From: Natronococcus sp. AD-5
GTDB taxonomy: Archaea > Halobacteriota > Halobacteria > Halobacteriales > Natrialbaceae
NCBI RefSeq assembly: GCF_030734285.1
Contig: NZ_CP132294.1
Span: 62,001-126,000 of the forward strand
Direction of reading: 5' to 3'
DNA length: 64,000 nucleotides
Shown piece by piece: positions 45,653-54,934 of the stretch (positions are counted from its first letter, which is position 1; each line of letters opens with the position of its first letter). The translations under genes and the position numbers were made by a program. The notes under the pieces were generated by a model, which ran no database searches, was not told the origin of the DNA, and saw nothing but the letters and a program-made list of their open reading frames with translations.

Positions 45653-46732
45653 TCAGAACAGGTTTTCGAGCCGGTCGTCGGCGAACCGTTCGGCGGGATC
45701 ATCGTCCGCTTCGTCGTTCGTCCGCGCCTCGCGAGCGCGTTCCACGAACGCCTCGAGCCGATCGGAGCGTTCGGCGCCGCCGAGCAGGACGAGCGCGCCG
45801 AGTCGGTCGCTCTCGAGCGGGAAGTCGCCGCCGCGGACCTGCATGCTCCCGGTCTCGTCCTCGACCCACCGCCGCGCTTTCTCGACGCCCTTCCGGGGGA
45901 TGGCGTCGGGTTTGCCCGCGATGACCAGCAGGGCAGAATCGGCCGTCGTCGCATCGGGCATGCCGGTGCCAGTAAGCAGCGCCTGACGGGAGACGGTGAG
46001 GACGGTGTTGATGTTCTCAGCGCTGTCCTCGGCCGCGGCCGCGCTGGCGTAACCGAGCGTCGCGACGCCGCCCGAGCGAAGGGTGTTGATAACCTCGCTC
46101 GAGTCCACGACACTTTCCCCGACTCCATCGACGGCCTCGCCCGAGGCGAAGAGCAGTCCGACCCGTCGAGCGATCTTTCGGTTGATCGTCTCGAACGCCC
46201 CTTCCACGCTCTCTCCCTCTTCGTGCCAGGCGTCGTTGTCGATCAGCAGCGTCGCGTCGGCCTCGCGCACGAGCGTCTTCAGCGACCGTCCGGCGTTGGC
46301 CTGGTAGAGCGAGCCTTCGTTGCGTCCCGGCAGGATCCCGAGCGCGTACACGGGGACGTCGTACACTCGCTGGAGGCGGTGAACGAGGACCGGTGCGCCG
46401 CCGCTCCCGGTGCCGCCGCCGAGCCCCGCGACGACGAAGATGGCCTCGGCGCTCGAGGAGATCCGGCCGTCGAGGGCGTCGAGCACCTGTTCGCCGTCGG
46501 ATTGCATGATCTCGGTTCCGAGTTCGTTGTTGGCGCCGACGCCGTGGCCGTTCACGCGGTCGGTGCCGATCAACGCGGTGCCGACGAATTCGAGCCCCGC
46601 GAGATCCGCCTTCGCGGAATTGACCGCCAGTGCACCCTGCACAGCACCGAATCCCATCTCCGCGTCGAACCGAACGAGCCGCTCGGTTACCTTTCCACCG
46701 GCCTGCCCGACCCCGATCAGGGCAACCTTCAT
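45653..46732 (-). CDS. cetZ: CetZ-family tubulin-like protein
   Basis: Tubulin-superfamily GTPase of the archaeal CetZ group, which affects cell shape and motility rather than division. The 359 residues start directly with the fold, KVALIGVGQAGGKVTERLV, unlike FtsZ1. GTPase motifs: NSAKADL, GTDRVNGHGVGANNELG and the signature GGGTGSG at 105-111, followed by APVLVHRLQRVYDVPVYALG. The C-terminus ends ERFADDRLENLF. It is at the short end for CetZ1, so it may be a CetZ2-like or other paralogue. Confidence 0.9.
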   Translation of the reverse strand: MKVALIGVGQAGGKVTERLVRFDAEMGFGAVQGALAVNSAKADLAGLEFVGTALIGTDRVNGHGVGANNELGTEIMQSDGEQVLDALDGRISSSAEAIFVVAGLGGGTGSGGAPVLVHRLQRVYDVPVYALGILPGRNEGSLYQANAGRSLKTLVREADATLLIDNDAWHEEGESVEGAFETINRKIARRVGLLFASGEAVDGVGESVVDSSEVINTLRSGGVATLGYASAAAAEDSAENINTVLTVSRQALLTGTGMPDATTADSALLVIAGKPDAIPRKGVEKARRWVEDETGSMQVRGGDFPLESDRLGALVLLGGAERSDRLEAFVERAREARTNDEADDDPAERFADDRLENLF

Positions 46733-46865
46733 AACCCCCGTATCTCGTGGCGGCCTGTTGAACGTTCCGATCCCGAAACCGGTCAGCAGGCCGATCGGAG
46801 CGTCGACTCGAGCGGGTCGTTCGGCAATAGCAATCCACTTGTGGCCGACCGCTGTGGTGTCGCGT

Positions 46866-47291
46866 ATGTTCTACGAACAGCGGATGACCGTCCCGGAGAC
46901 GCCGACCGACCTCCGGTCGGAGTACGAAACGGATCTCGCGGCGATCGTCGACCGCCGCGGTGCCGATACGGTCGCCGAGCGGACGAACGTCGATCGCGAG
47001 ACGCTCGAGGCGCTGCTCGAGGGCGAGTCGCCGACGCTGTCGCTCGAGGAGGCCGCGGAGATCCGGGCGCTCGAGGAGGGCGAACCGGACGCGGAGACGA
47101 TCGTGACGATGGCCTGCGAGCACCTGCTGCTGGGGATGTCGTCGGCCGTCCTCGACGTCGAGACGGTCGAGAGCTACCTCGAGATCGACCTCGACGCGAA
47201 GGAGGTCCAGCAGAAGATCGAACGGCGGACGCCGATGTCCTTCGAGGAGTACGTCCACATCCAGCACGTCATCGTCGACCGGATGCCGTAG
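46866..47291 (+). CDS. DUF5791-like haloarchaeal protein
   Basis: 141 residues from the ATG at 46866: MFYEQRMTVPETPTDLRSEY, then an HTH-like helix set (RGADTVAERTNVDRETLEAL followed by LEGESPTLSLEEAAEI). It ends YLEIDLDAKEVQQKIERRTP and MSFEEYVHIQHVIVDRMP. This matches my recollection of DUF5791. It is divergent from cetZ (133 nt). No function is known. Confidence 0.72.
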   Translation: MFYEQRMTVPETPTDLRSEYETDLAAIVDRRGADTVAERTNVDRETLEALLEGESPTLSLEEAAEIRALEEGEPDAETIVTMACEHLLLGMSSAVLDVETVESYLEIDLDAKEVQQKIERRTPMSFEEYVHIQHVIVDRMP

Positions 47292-47382
47292 CGAGGGTGC
47301 AGAGTCTCAGGGAACTGTAAAAGCGTTCGCGAGAGCGGGAGAGAGTCGAGAGAAACGCGACGATCGATACAAGCAGCCGTCG

Positions 47383-47685
47383 CTACGCCGCGAGCGTCAC
47401 CTGTCCGGTCTGGTCGACCGTGATCCGGTAGCCGGCGTACTCGAACGCGACGGCGCCGACCGATCGGTCGGTCGAGCCGGACGAGCGAAACAGGGAGTCG
47501 AGCGCCGTCGGATCGATCGCGTCGTACAGGGGTTCGTGCTCGTCGGCAAGCTCGAGCTGATCGACGCCTTCGACCGCCGCGACGGCCGAAATGACCGCTT
47601 CGCTGAGCGGCGTGTCGGGAGTAGACTGGTACGTGAACGATTCCTGCGCGTCCGGAGAGACGTTCGTCGACTGCGTTGATCTCAT
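47383..47685 (-). CDS. HalOD1 output-domain protein
   Basis: 100 residues forming one HalOD1-type domain: SEAVISAVAAVEGVDQLELA, EPLYDAIDPTALDSLFRSSG, then FEYAGYRITVDQTGQVTL. This small haloarchaeal module often occurs near signal-transduction genes or fused to receivers. Here it follows the HTH regulator gene on the same strand, 54 nt apart, and may be its partner. Confidence 0.8.
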   Translation of the reverse strand: MRSTQSTNVSPDAQESFTYQSTPDTPLSEAVISAVAAVEGVDQLELADEHEPLYDAIDPTALDSLFRSSGSTDRSVGAVAFEYAGYRITVDQTGQVTLAA

Positions 47686-47739
47686 ACTATCGGGTACTGG
47701 ACCGACGGGTGAAACGGCACTCGTTGGGTGGTCAACGCT

Positions 47740-48381
47740 TTAAGTGGGGTCGTCCGCGATCGTGTTCCGCAGGAGGTTGGCGTGGCCGCGCCGGAGCCGC
47801 GCCGACAGCGCCTGGTCCGAGATCTCCAGCCGTTCGGCGATCGAGGAGAGCGTCGCCTCGCGCGGAACGTCGAAGTACCCCGCCTCGAGCGCGGCCAGCA
47901 GGGCTTCCTGCTGTCCGTCGGAGAGTCCGTACTGGCCGCTCTCGGACGCCGTCTCGCGGTAAATTCGCTGGAGCCGAAACGGAACTTCTCGCTCGCGACA
48001 GCTCTCGCGGTACGCGAACAGCGCGTCGCGCGACGGAACGCGAGCGCGGATCCGGGTGTCGCCGGTGACGGTGATCTCGAGGAACGCGATATCGTACGAG
48101 GCAGCCGCGGGGTAGGTCAGCCGTTCGGCGCCCCACTCTGTCAGAGCCGCGCTGTACAGGCGCTCGTCGGCCAGTTCCTCGAGCAGGGAGTACTCGTCGA
48201 CGGACCGGTCGGCGTCGAGGGCGCCCTCGAACCGCTCGAATTCGTCGCCGTCGGCCCAGAAGACGAGCTTCGTCGCGCCCGTCTCCGCCCGGTAGACCTC
48301 CTCGATGTAGAGTTTCGAGGTCGCCGCGGCCGCCTCGCGGAGGATGGGCGTCGAGAGCTCGAACTCGACGATGAACGTCAT
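47740..48381 (-). CDS. bacterio-opsin activator-type HTH regulator
   Basis: 213 residues: an N-terminal sensory half (TFIVEFELSTPILREAAAAT, then TRIRARVPSRDALFAYRESC) and a C-terminal HTH-10 domain (GLSDGQQEALLAALEAGYFD, then RLEISDQALSARLRRGHANL). Same architecture as the product of 37493-38164. The HalOD1 gene is 54 nt downstream on the same strand, so the pair may be co-transcribed. Confidence 0.9.
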   Translation of the reverse strand: MTFIVEFELSTPILREAAAATSKLYIEEVYRAETGATKLVFWADGDEFERFEGALDADRSVDEYSLLEELADERLYSAALTEWGAERLTYPAAASYDIAFLEITVTGDTRIRARVPSRDALFAYRESCREREVPFRLQRIYRETASESGQYGLSDGQQEALLAALEAGYFDVPREATLSSIAERLEISDQALSARLRRGHANLLRNTIADDPT

Positions 48382-48494
48382 CGGTCGACGGTTCGGGCCG
48401 GACGATTGTTAGTTCCACGTCTGGTATCACCGGGTGGTAGCCTGGACGGACGTTCGAGCGGTGCGATTATGGGAGTTCGCTCCCGAGTCGACGT

Positions 48495-49385
48495 ATGCGA
48501 GTTGCGATCCTCGGCTGCGGGTACGTCGGCCGCGAACTGGGCCGGCAACTCACGGCGCGCGGCCACGACGCGATCGGCGTCCGCCGATCGGACGACGGTA
48601 TCGCACGGATCGAGGGCGCGGGTTTCGACGCCGTCCGGGCCGACGTCGCCGATTCGGCGGCGCTCGAGGCCGTGCCGTCGGTCGACGCGATCGTCTTCGC
48701 CGCCAGCAGCGGCGGCCGAGGAGCGGACGCCGCGCGCGAGATTTACGTCGACGGACTTCGGACGGCGATCGAGGCGTTCGGCGCGCGCGATGACGCACCC
48801 GAGCGGCTGCTCTACACGTCTTCGACCGGCGTCCACGGCGACCACGACGGCGACTGGGTCCACGGGGAGACGCCGATCGAGCCCACCACCGAAAAGACCG
48901 AGGTGCTCGCGGAGGCCGAGCGAATCGCCCTCGAGCAGCCGCCCGAGTACGGCTTCGACGGCACCGTGGCGCGCTACGCCGGGCTGTACGGCCCCGATCG
49001 GTATCGGCTCGAGCGCTACCTCGAGGGACCGGTCACGGAGGGGTACCTGAACATGGTCCACCGGGACGACGCCGCCGGCGCGGTCCGGTTCCTGCTCGAG
49101 GAGGATCTCGCCCGGGGCGAGGTCGTCCAGGTGGTCGACGACGAGCCGGTCTCGAAGTGGGCCTTCGCCGACTGGCTCGCCGACGAGGCGGGCGTCGACC
49201 GACCGCCGAAGCGAACGAACGCCGAGCGCCTCGCGGACGACGACCTCTCGGAGGCCGCTCGACGACGGATCCTGACGAGCAAGCGGTGCTCGAATGAAAA
49301 GCTGCGCGACCTCGGCTACGAGTTCGAATATCCGACCTTTCGGGAGGGGTATCAGGACGCGATCGCCGCTTCTGGCCGAGTATAG
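48495..49385 (+). CDS. NAD-dependent epimerase/dehydratase family protein
   Basis: 296 residues of an atypical short-chain dehydrogenase. The nucleotide-binding loop is GCGYVGRELGRQL at 7-19. Later come LLYTSSTGVHGDHDGDWVHG, RYAGLYGPDRYRLERYL and VHRDDAAGAVRFLLEEDLAR. The YxxxK of classical epimerases is not clear, which is common in YeeZ/SDR_a5-type members. The substrate is unknown. The membrane DHH gene follows 62 nt downstream. Confidence 0.85.
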   Translation: MRVAILGCGYVGRELGRQLTARGHDAIGVRRSDDGIARIEGAGFDAVRADVADSAALEAVPSVDAIVFAASSGGRGADAAREIYVDGLRTAIEAFGARDDAPERLLYTSSTGVHGDHDGDWVHGETPIEPTTEKTEVLAEAERIALEQPPEYGFDGTVARYAGLYGPDRYRLERYLEGPVTEGYLNMVHRDDAAGAVRFLLEEDLARGEVVQVVDDEPVSKWAFADWLADEAGVDRPPKRTNAERLADDDLSEAARRRILTSKRCSNEKLRDLGYEFEYPTFREGYQDAIAASGRV

Positions 49386-49447
49386 GCGCTGACTACGCGG
49401 AATGAACCGACAGGAAACTTCTTAGGGATCCGATCTGATGGTGTGAT

Positions 49448-50626
49448 ATGCGATACCAGGGCGACGGGATCGGGGAACCCACGCTGGCCGTCGAGACCGT
49501 CGTGGAGACGGTCCGCTCTCTCGAGCCGCTCGTCCTCTCGTTGCTCGTCGTGGCCGTCGTCGCGCTCCTGCTCGGAGGGTGGTGGCTCGTCCGGTGGCTC
49601 CGCCGGCCGCCGGGGTCGCGGCTGCGACGCCTTCTGGGCAGGTACGACGAGGTGGCGGTGGTGATGCATCCGAACCCGGATCCCGACGCGATGGCGTGTG
49701 CGATGGGCGTCGCCGAGATCGCGTCGTCGGTCGACACCGACGCGACGCTGCAGTTTCCGGGCGAGATCCGCCACCAGGAGAACCGCGCGTTCCGAACCGT
49801 CCTCGGGCTCGACCTCGAGCGAATCGAGGCGGCGTCGGAGCTGGCCGCGGACGCGATCGTCCTCGTCGATCACAACACGGCGCGCGGCTTCACCGGCGCG
49901 CAACTCGTCGAACCGATCGCCGTCGTCGACCACCACCCCGGAAACGGGACCGGAACGGAGTTTACGGACGTCCGAACCGACTACGGAGCGGCCTCGACGA
50001 TCGTCGCCGAGTACTTCGACGACCTCGGCGTGGCGACCGATTCGTCCGACGACGGGGACGATCCGGAGCTCTCCTCGGAGCTCGCGACGGGGCTGCTCTA
50101 CGGGATCCAATCGGACACGAACTACCTGACGAACGGCTGCTCGCAGGCCGAGTTCGACGCCTGCGCCGCCCTCTACGACGGCGTCGACGAGGACCTGCTC
50201 GACCGGATCGCCAACCCGAAGGTCAGCGACGACGTCCTGCAGATCAAAGCGCAGGCGATCACGGAGCGGCGCATCGAGGGTCCCTTCGCCGTCTGCGACG
50301 TCGGGACTATCGCGAACGTCGACGCGATTCCCCAGGCCGCGGACGAACTGATGCACCTCGAGGGCGTCACGGCCGTCGTCGTCTACGGCGAGTACGATGG
50401 CACGCTCCACCTGTCGGGGCGCTCGCGGGACGACCGGGTCCACATGGGCGAGACGCTTCGACACGCGGTCAGCGACATTCCGATGGCCAACGCGGGCGGT
50501 CACGCCCGGATGGGCGGCGGTCAGGTGTCGGTCGACCACATGGAGGGGATCGGCCCCTCCGGCGGCGTCGACAGGGCGGAGTTCGAGGACCGCCTCTTTT
50601 CGGCGATGGCCGGCAACCGGCAGTGA
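49448..50626 (+). CDS. membrane-anchored DHH-family phosphoesterase
   Basis: 392 residues. One membrane helix (about 28-50), then a DHH domain with HPNPDPDAMACAMG (74-87), LVDHNTA and the signature DHH at 161-163 (VVDHHPGN). A DHHA1-type substrate-binding domain ends in NAGGHARMGGGQVSVD. Anchored DHH-DHHA1 enzymes often cleave c-di-AMP or small oligonucleotides, and haloarchaea are known to make c-di-AMP, so a cyclic-dinucleotide role is a reasonable inference. It converges with the PfkB gene. Confidence 0.88.
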   Translation: MRYQGDGIGEPTLAVETVVETVRSLEPLVLSLLVVAVVALLLGGWWLVRWLRRPPGSRLRRLLGRYDEVAVVMHPNPDPDAMACAMGVAEIASSVDTDATLQFPGEIRHQENRAFRTVLGLDLERIEAASELAADAIVLVDHNTARGFTGAQLVEPIAVVDHHPGNGTGTEFTDVRTDYGAASTIVAEYFDDLGVATDSSDDGDDPELSSELATGLLYGIQSDTNYLTNGCSQAEFDACAALYDGVDEDLLDRIANPKVSDDVLQIKAQAITERRIEGPFAVCDVGTIANVDAIPQAADELMHLEGVTAVVVYGEYDGTLHLSGRSRDDRVHMGETLRHAVSDIPMANAGGHARMGGGQVSVDHMEGIGPSGGVDRAEFEDRLFSAMAGNRQ

Positions 50627-50650
50627 ACCGCGGCGAGCGGCCGCGCCCGC

Positions 50651-51688
50651 TCACCGGCGTTCCCGGACGAACGACGTTAGCGCCGAGCGGTCCCCCGTCT
50701 CCCCGGTCGCGACGAAGTACGAGGCGCAGGCGTTGCCGAGCGCGATCGCGTCGTCCCACGGCCAGTCGCGAGCGAGCGCACACGCGAGTCCGCCGGTGAA
50801 CCGATCGCCCGCGCCCATCGTGAGCTGCGGGTCCCCGACGTCGGGCGTCTCGACTCGGGTCGTCCCCGCTCCGGTCGCCGCGATCGCCTCGTCTGCGCCG
50901 TGGAAGACGACGGCGGTGATCCCGAGCGCCGACCGGACCGCCGAGAGCACGGCTGCCGGATCGTCGCCCGAGACGTCGACGACGTCGGCTGCCGCCTCGT
51001 ACTCGCTCCGGCTCACGCTCAACGCGACGTCGAGCGATTCGTCGGCCGCGGCGAGCGCGTCGAACAGGGCAGCGACCGCCGCGCGCTCCGCCAGCCCGAT
51101 CGCTCCGGGGTCGAGAACGAGGGGGCAGTCGACGGCCCGCGTGGCGAGGCGTTCGAAGACCTCGGTGAGGCCGCGAAAGGAGATCCAGTTCCCGCAGCAC
51201 AGCGCGTCCGCGTCGGCGAGGTCCTCCCAGTCGACGACCGCCAGGAGGTCGTCGACCCCCCAGTCGGCCGATCGCCCCGCTCGTTCCGGAAACAGGCACT
51301 CCTCGCCGTCGAACGCGAGGACCCGGATCGTCGCCGGCGATCCCATCGAGCGGGTCTCGAACGGCAGGTCGGCGAGCGCGCGGTGGTCCAGGTGCCCGAC
51401 GAGCGTCGGGTCGTCGCCGAGCGCGCGGATCTGGACCGACGCGTTGACCGCCTGTCCGCCGGGGCGAACCTCGAGGCGCTCGAGCGGGAACGTCTCGCCG
51501 TCCTCGAGCAGCTGTCGGCCGAGATCGGCCCTGGACTCGAGGGGCGCTCCTCCGGGGCCCGTCACGCGATAGCAGTGGTCCACGCTGCCGTCGGGCAGCG
51601 AGACGATGCGCTGTGGATCGGTAGTAAATTCGTCACCCAGGCGATCGACGAGCTCGGCGTAGCTCACGCCCGCTACTGCCACGATCAC
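50651..51688 (-). CDS. PfkB-family carbohydrate kinase
   Basis: 345 residues of the ribokinase superfamily. It has RLEVRPGGQAVNASVQIRAL (substrate loop), LVLDPGAIGL, and the C-terminal PfkB motif LTMGAGDRFTGGLACAL with the catalytic aspartate. The sugar or nucleoside is not identifiable. I take the GTG at 51688 (IVAVAGVSYAELVD) as the start; a TTG two codons earlier is possible. It diverges from an aldo/keto reductase gene. Confidence 0.82.
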   Translation of the reverse strand: MIVAVAGVSYAELVDRLGDEFTTDPQRIVSLPDGSVDHCYRVTGPGGAPLESRADLGRQLLEDGETFPLERLEVRPGGQAVNASVQIRALGDDPTLVGHLDHRALADLPFETRSMGSPATIRVLAFDGEECLFPERAGRSADWGVDDLLAVVDWEDLADADALCCGNWISFRGLTEVFERLATRAVDCPLVLDPGAIGLAERAAVAALFDALAAADESLDVALSVSRSEYEAAADVVDVSGDDPAAVLSAVRSALGITAVVFHGADEAIAATGAGTTRVETPDVGDPQLTMGAGDRFTGGLACALARDWPWDDAIALGNACASYFVATGETGDRSALTSFVRERR

Positions 51689-51752
51689 TACCAAAAGGCG
51701 TGCCCTTGGAACCAGCCGCGCCCTTTTGTTTCGGCCCGTCGAAGAGTCGGAT

Positions 51753-52847
51753 ATGGCGACCGGACCTGCAACCCGAGCCTATCGGGACGAGCGCCAGCAA
51801 CCGTTCGGCGACCACTACTTCCGGGCGTTCGACGACGCCGTCGTCTCGAGTATCGGACTCGGTACCTACCTCGGCGATCCGACCGACGCGGTCGACGACC
51901 GCTACGCGTCCGCCATCCTGACCGCCCTCGAGTCCGGCTGTAACGTCCTCGACACGGCGATCAACTACCGGTGCCAGCGCAGCGAGCGCGTCGTCGGCCG
52001 CGCGCTCGCGGGGAGCGAGGTCGGCCGGGAGGCGGTTCTGGTCGCGACGAAAGGCGGGTTCATCCCGTTCGACGGATCGCGACCGCCAAACCCGGGCCAG
52101 TACGTGATCGAGGAGTATCTCGACACCGGGATCGTCGACCGCGAAGACCTCGTCGCGGGTAGTCACTGCATCGCCCCCGACTACGTCGAGACCCAACTGG
52201 ATCGGTCGCTCGGGAACCTCGAACTCGAGTCGATCGACCTGTACTACGTCCACAATCCGGAGACTCAGCTTCGGGAGCGGCCGCCGGAAGCGGTCTACGA
52301 TCAGCTCGAGGCGACGTTCACTCGACTCGAGGAACGAGCCGCCGCCGGCGACGTCGGTCGCTACGGCGTCGCGACCTGGGAGGCGTTCCGGGTCCCCCCC
52401 GATCACTCGTCGCACCTCTCGCTGGTCGAGATTCTCGAGCGAGCGCGGGCGGCTTCGCGGGCCGCCGGGACCGACGAAACCCACTTCCGGGCGATCCAAC
52501 TCCCGTTCAACGCCGCGATGCCCGAGGCGTTCACCGTCGCCGCCCAGGACGCGCCCGACGGCGGGTCTCCCGTCCCCGTTCTCCGGGCCGCGGCCGACGC
52601 CGGAGTGGCCGTTTTTACGAGCGCGAGTATCGCGCAGGGCGAGCTCGCCTCGAGGCTTCCGAACGCGATTGCGGAGCGCGCTCCCGGCGACCGTCCGGTC
52701 CAGCAGGCGCTGACGTTCGCCCGTTCGGCACCGGGGGTGACGTCGTCGCTCGTCGGGATGAGTCGACCCGCTCACGTCGAAGAGAACGTCGCGTCGGGGA
52801 TCCACAACCCGCTCGAAGACGACGCGTTCGAAGCGATGCTCGAGTGA
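51753..52847 (+). CDS. aldo/keto reductase, long form
   Basis: 364 residues; longer than the usual 280-330, with insertions. Tetrad residues D67 and Y72 in VLDTAINYRCQR, K100 in VATKGGF and a histidine in DLYYVHNPE. The sequence after it (HFRAIQLPFNAAMPEAF and TSSLVGMSRPAHVEENV) matches the Mgs/YccK-like aldo/keto reductases. A different subfamily from the enzyme at 1254-2018. Substrate unknown. Confidence 0.88.
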   Translation: MATGPATRAYRDERQQPFGDHYFRAFDDAVVSSIGLGTYLGDPTDAVDDRYASAILTALESGCNVLDTAINYRCQRSERVVGRALAGSEVGREAVLVATKGGFIPFDGSRPPNPGQYVIEEYLDTGIVDREDLVAGSHCIAPDYVETQLDRSLGNLELESIDLYYVHNPETQLRERPPEAVYDQLEATFTRLEERAAAGDVGRYGVATWEAFRVPPDHSSHLSLVEILERARAASRAAGTDETHFRAIQLPFNAAMPEAFTVAAQDAPDGGSPVPVLRAAADAGVAVFTSASIAQGELASRLPNAIAERAPGDRPVQQALTFARSAPGVTSSLVGMSRPAHVEENVASGIHNPLEDDAFEAMLE

Positions 52848-52878
52848 TCGTCGTCGGGGGTCGCCTCGAACTACTGCC

Positions 52879-53049
52879 CTACCGGATCTCTTTCCACTCC
52901 GCGGCGCAGTCGGGACAGATCCGGACCGTCTTGATCTGATCCGGGTCGTTCTCGGTCTTCAGCGGTTTCTCGCACTGGCCGCAGACGAGTCGGTCGTAGG
53001 TGTCTTTCTCGAGTTCGCCCTCGCGAAGTGCCTTCCGGACTGATTTCAT
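52879..53049 (-). CDS. HVO_0758-type zinc finger protein
   Basis: 56-residue small zinc protein found by reading the minus strand: KSVRKALREGELEKDTYDRL, then two cysteine pairs (CGQC and CPDC, 22 residues between) and WKEIR at the end. The layout matches the HVO_0758 family of haloarchaeal zinc finger micro-proteins. Its start at 53049 follows GGGGGCGAAC-like sequence upstream. A regulatory or adaptor role is likely but not established. Confidence 0.82.
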   Translation of the reverse strand: MKSVRKALREGELEKDTYDRLVCGQCEKPLKTENDPDQIKTVRICPDCAAEWKEIR

Positions 53050-53244
53050 GTTCGCCCCCTACGGAGGTAGGGGTGAAAAAGACTGGTGCTTTTTCTGGTA
53101 ATACAGAAGTCAGTGACCGTTTTCGAGTCGAACGGTAAACGCGCGGCTACCCCGTTCCAGCGCGAACGGCTGCCCGGCTCTCTCGATACCCTTCGGCTCG
53201 CCCGAGTCGTGGCCGTTTTATCGGTTCGCTCGAACAGTGTACCG

Positions 53245-54372
53245 ATGGAGTACGTCCAGGAGCGAATCGCGACGCTCCACGATCTCGGCGACGCGGCGGT
53301 CCCCGATGGCCTCGAGCGCGATCCCGTCGCCGAGACGGCCGTCGTCGTTCCGATGACCGACCGGGAACACGAGAGTCCGGCCGCCGCGCGCGTGCTCTCG
53401 GAACTCGAGGCGCTCGACCCGGCCGCCGTGTTCGTCCCCGTCCGCGCTTCGCCGGACCGCATCGAGCCGTTTCGCGAGTGGCTCGAGTCGTTCGCGCTGC
53501 CGATGCGGGTGCTCTGGTGTAATGCCCCCGACCTCGAGGCGCTGCTTTTCGACGTCGGCCTCGCCGACGGCGCCGGAAAGGGCCGCGACGTCTGGCTCGC
53601 GCTCGGTCCCGCCGCCGAGGCCGCCGAGTACGTCGTCGTGCACGACGCCGACGCCCGGAGTTACGAGGCCGATCACGTTCGCCGCCTGCTCGCGCCCCTG
53701 ACGATGGACTTCGCCTTCTCGAAGGGGTACTACGCGCGCGTCGAGCAGGGTCGGCTCTACGGCCGACTCTTCCGACTGTTCTACGCCCCCCTGCTCCGGG
53801 CGCTCTCGGCGGGTCACGACGCGCCCGTCATCGCGTACTTCGACGCGTTCCGGTACGCGCTCGCCGGCGAGTTCGCAATGCGGGCCGACCTCGCCGAGCG
53901 ACTCCGGCCGCCCCGAGCGTGGGGGCTCGAGGTCGGAACGGTAGGGGACGCCTTCGACTACGCCGGCTTCGCGGGGACCGCGCAGGTCGACCTCGGCCGC
54001 CACGAACACGACCACCGCGCCGTCGCGGGCGACGCGGGCCTCGAGGGGATGAGCCGCGAGGTGGCGGCCGAACTCCTGCGCGCCTTCCAGGAGCGCGGCG
54101 TCGCGCCCGACTACGAGAGCCTGCCGGCCCGATACCGCGCGGCCGGCCGGGAGTTGATCGAGCAGTACCGGGCGGACGCGACGTTCAACGGCCTCGCGTA
54201 CGATCCAGCGGAGGAGCGCGATCAGCTCGAGCGCTACGCCGAGTCGATCGCCCCGCCGGGCCCCGACCGCCGACTGCCGCGCTGGACGAACGCGCCGATC
54301 ACGCCGCAGGCGGTCGTCCACGCGGCCGATCCCCGGCTCGAGCGACCGGTCGACTCGGCGGGCGGCGACTGA
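53245..54372 (+). CDS. glycosyltransferase (glucosyl/mannosyl-3-phosphoglycerate synthase-like)
   Basis: 375 residues of a GT-A fold transferase. ETAVVVPMTDREHESPAAAR begins the nucleotide-sugar fold. VVHDADARSY gives the DxD metal site at D134/D136. FSKGYYARVEQGRLYGRLFR and GTVGDAFDYAGFAGTAQVDL follow, as in GpgS/MpgS enzymes that make compatible solutes. The start ATG at 53245 trims a non-homologous extension. No phosphatase partner is adjacent, so the sugar and the role are inferred only. Confidence 0.8.
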   Translation: MEYVQERIATLHDLGDAAVPDGLERDPVAETAVVVPMTDREHESPAAARVLSELEALDPAAVFVPVRASPDRIEPFREWLESFALPMRVLWCNAPDLEALLFDVGLADGAGKGRDVWLALGPAAEAAEYVVVHDADARSYEADHVRRLLAPLTMDFAFSKGYYARVEQGRLYGRLFRLFYAPLLRALSAGHDAPVIAYFDAFRYALAGEFAMRADLAERLRPPRAWGLEVGTVGDAFDYAGFAGTAQVDLGRHEHDHRAVAGDAGLEGMSREVAAELLRAFQERGVAPDYESLPARYRAAGRELIEQYRADATFNGLAYDPAEERDQLERYAESIAPPGPDRRLPRWTNAPITPQAVVHAADPRLERPVDSAGGD

Positions 54373-54391
54373 CCCGCGGTCCTCGAGGCGC

Positions 54392-54934
54392 TCAGTCGAT
54401 CCGTTCGAGAAGCGTTCTTCCGCGCGTACAGAACCGGTCGCGAACGGCGGCTATCGAATCGGACCGGAGATCGTAACGCAGGTCGGGCGGATCGTCCGCC
54501 CAGGAGCCGTCTTCGAGGAGTTCGTGGGCGAGTAACCGATCGTCCGCGGCCAGTACGCGCTCCCACTCGTCGGTCGTCGGCGGATCGACGTCGAAGGACT
54601 CCCAGACGGCTTCGAGAACGCGCGCTTCGGTCCGTTCGATCACCTCGAGTCGGTCCTTGATCGGTCGGGGAATATCTCCGAGGTAGGCTTCTCCCGCGTC
54701 GTGGAGCAACCCGAATAGCTGAAGCCGAGGGGTATCGGACGACAGTTCACGACTCACGTGAAGACAGTGATACCCGACGCTGTAGAAGCGGGTACAGTGA
54801 CCGCCGAACCGGCACGTGTGTGCGAGTCCTGCGGCGATATCCAGCAAACAGATCTCCTCGGGTGTTAGATTAAACGGGTCAACGCGTCGTCCCGAGTACG
54901 TCTCGATAGCGGATTCGGACGCCGATTCGGACAT
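54392..54934 (-). CDS. HD-domain phosphohydrolase
   Basis: 180 residues of the HD superfamily. The motif CRFGGHCTRFYSVGYHCLHV leads to the metal-binding LLHDAGEAYLGDIPRPIK, with the HD pair at H78-D79; a later aspartate at DDRLLAHELL completes the site. Similar to the YfbR-like and phage-type nucleotide phosphohydrolases. The ATG at 54934 is taken because upstream in-frame sequence is poor. It converges with the glycosyltransferase gene. Confidence 0.88.
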   Translation of the reverse strand: MSESASESAIETYSGRRVDPFNLTPEEICLLDIAAGLAHTCRFGGHCTRFYSVGYHCLHVSRELSSDTPRLQLFGLLHDAGEAYLGDIPRPIKDRLEVIERTEARVLEAVWESFDVDPPTTDEWERVLAADDRLLAHELLEDGSWADDPPDLRYDLRSDSIAAVRDRFCTRGRTLLERID

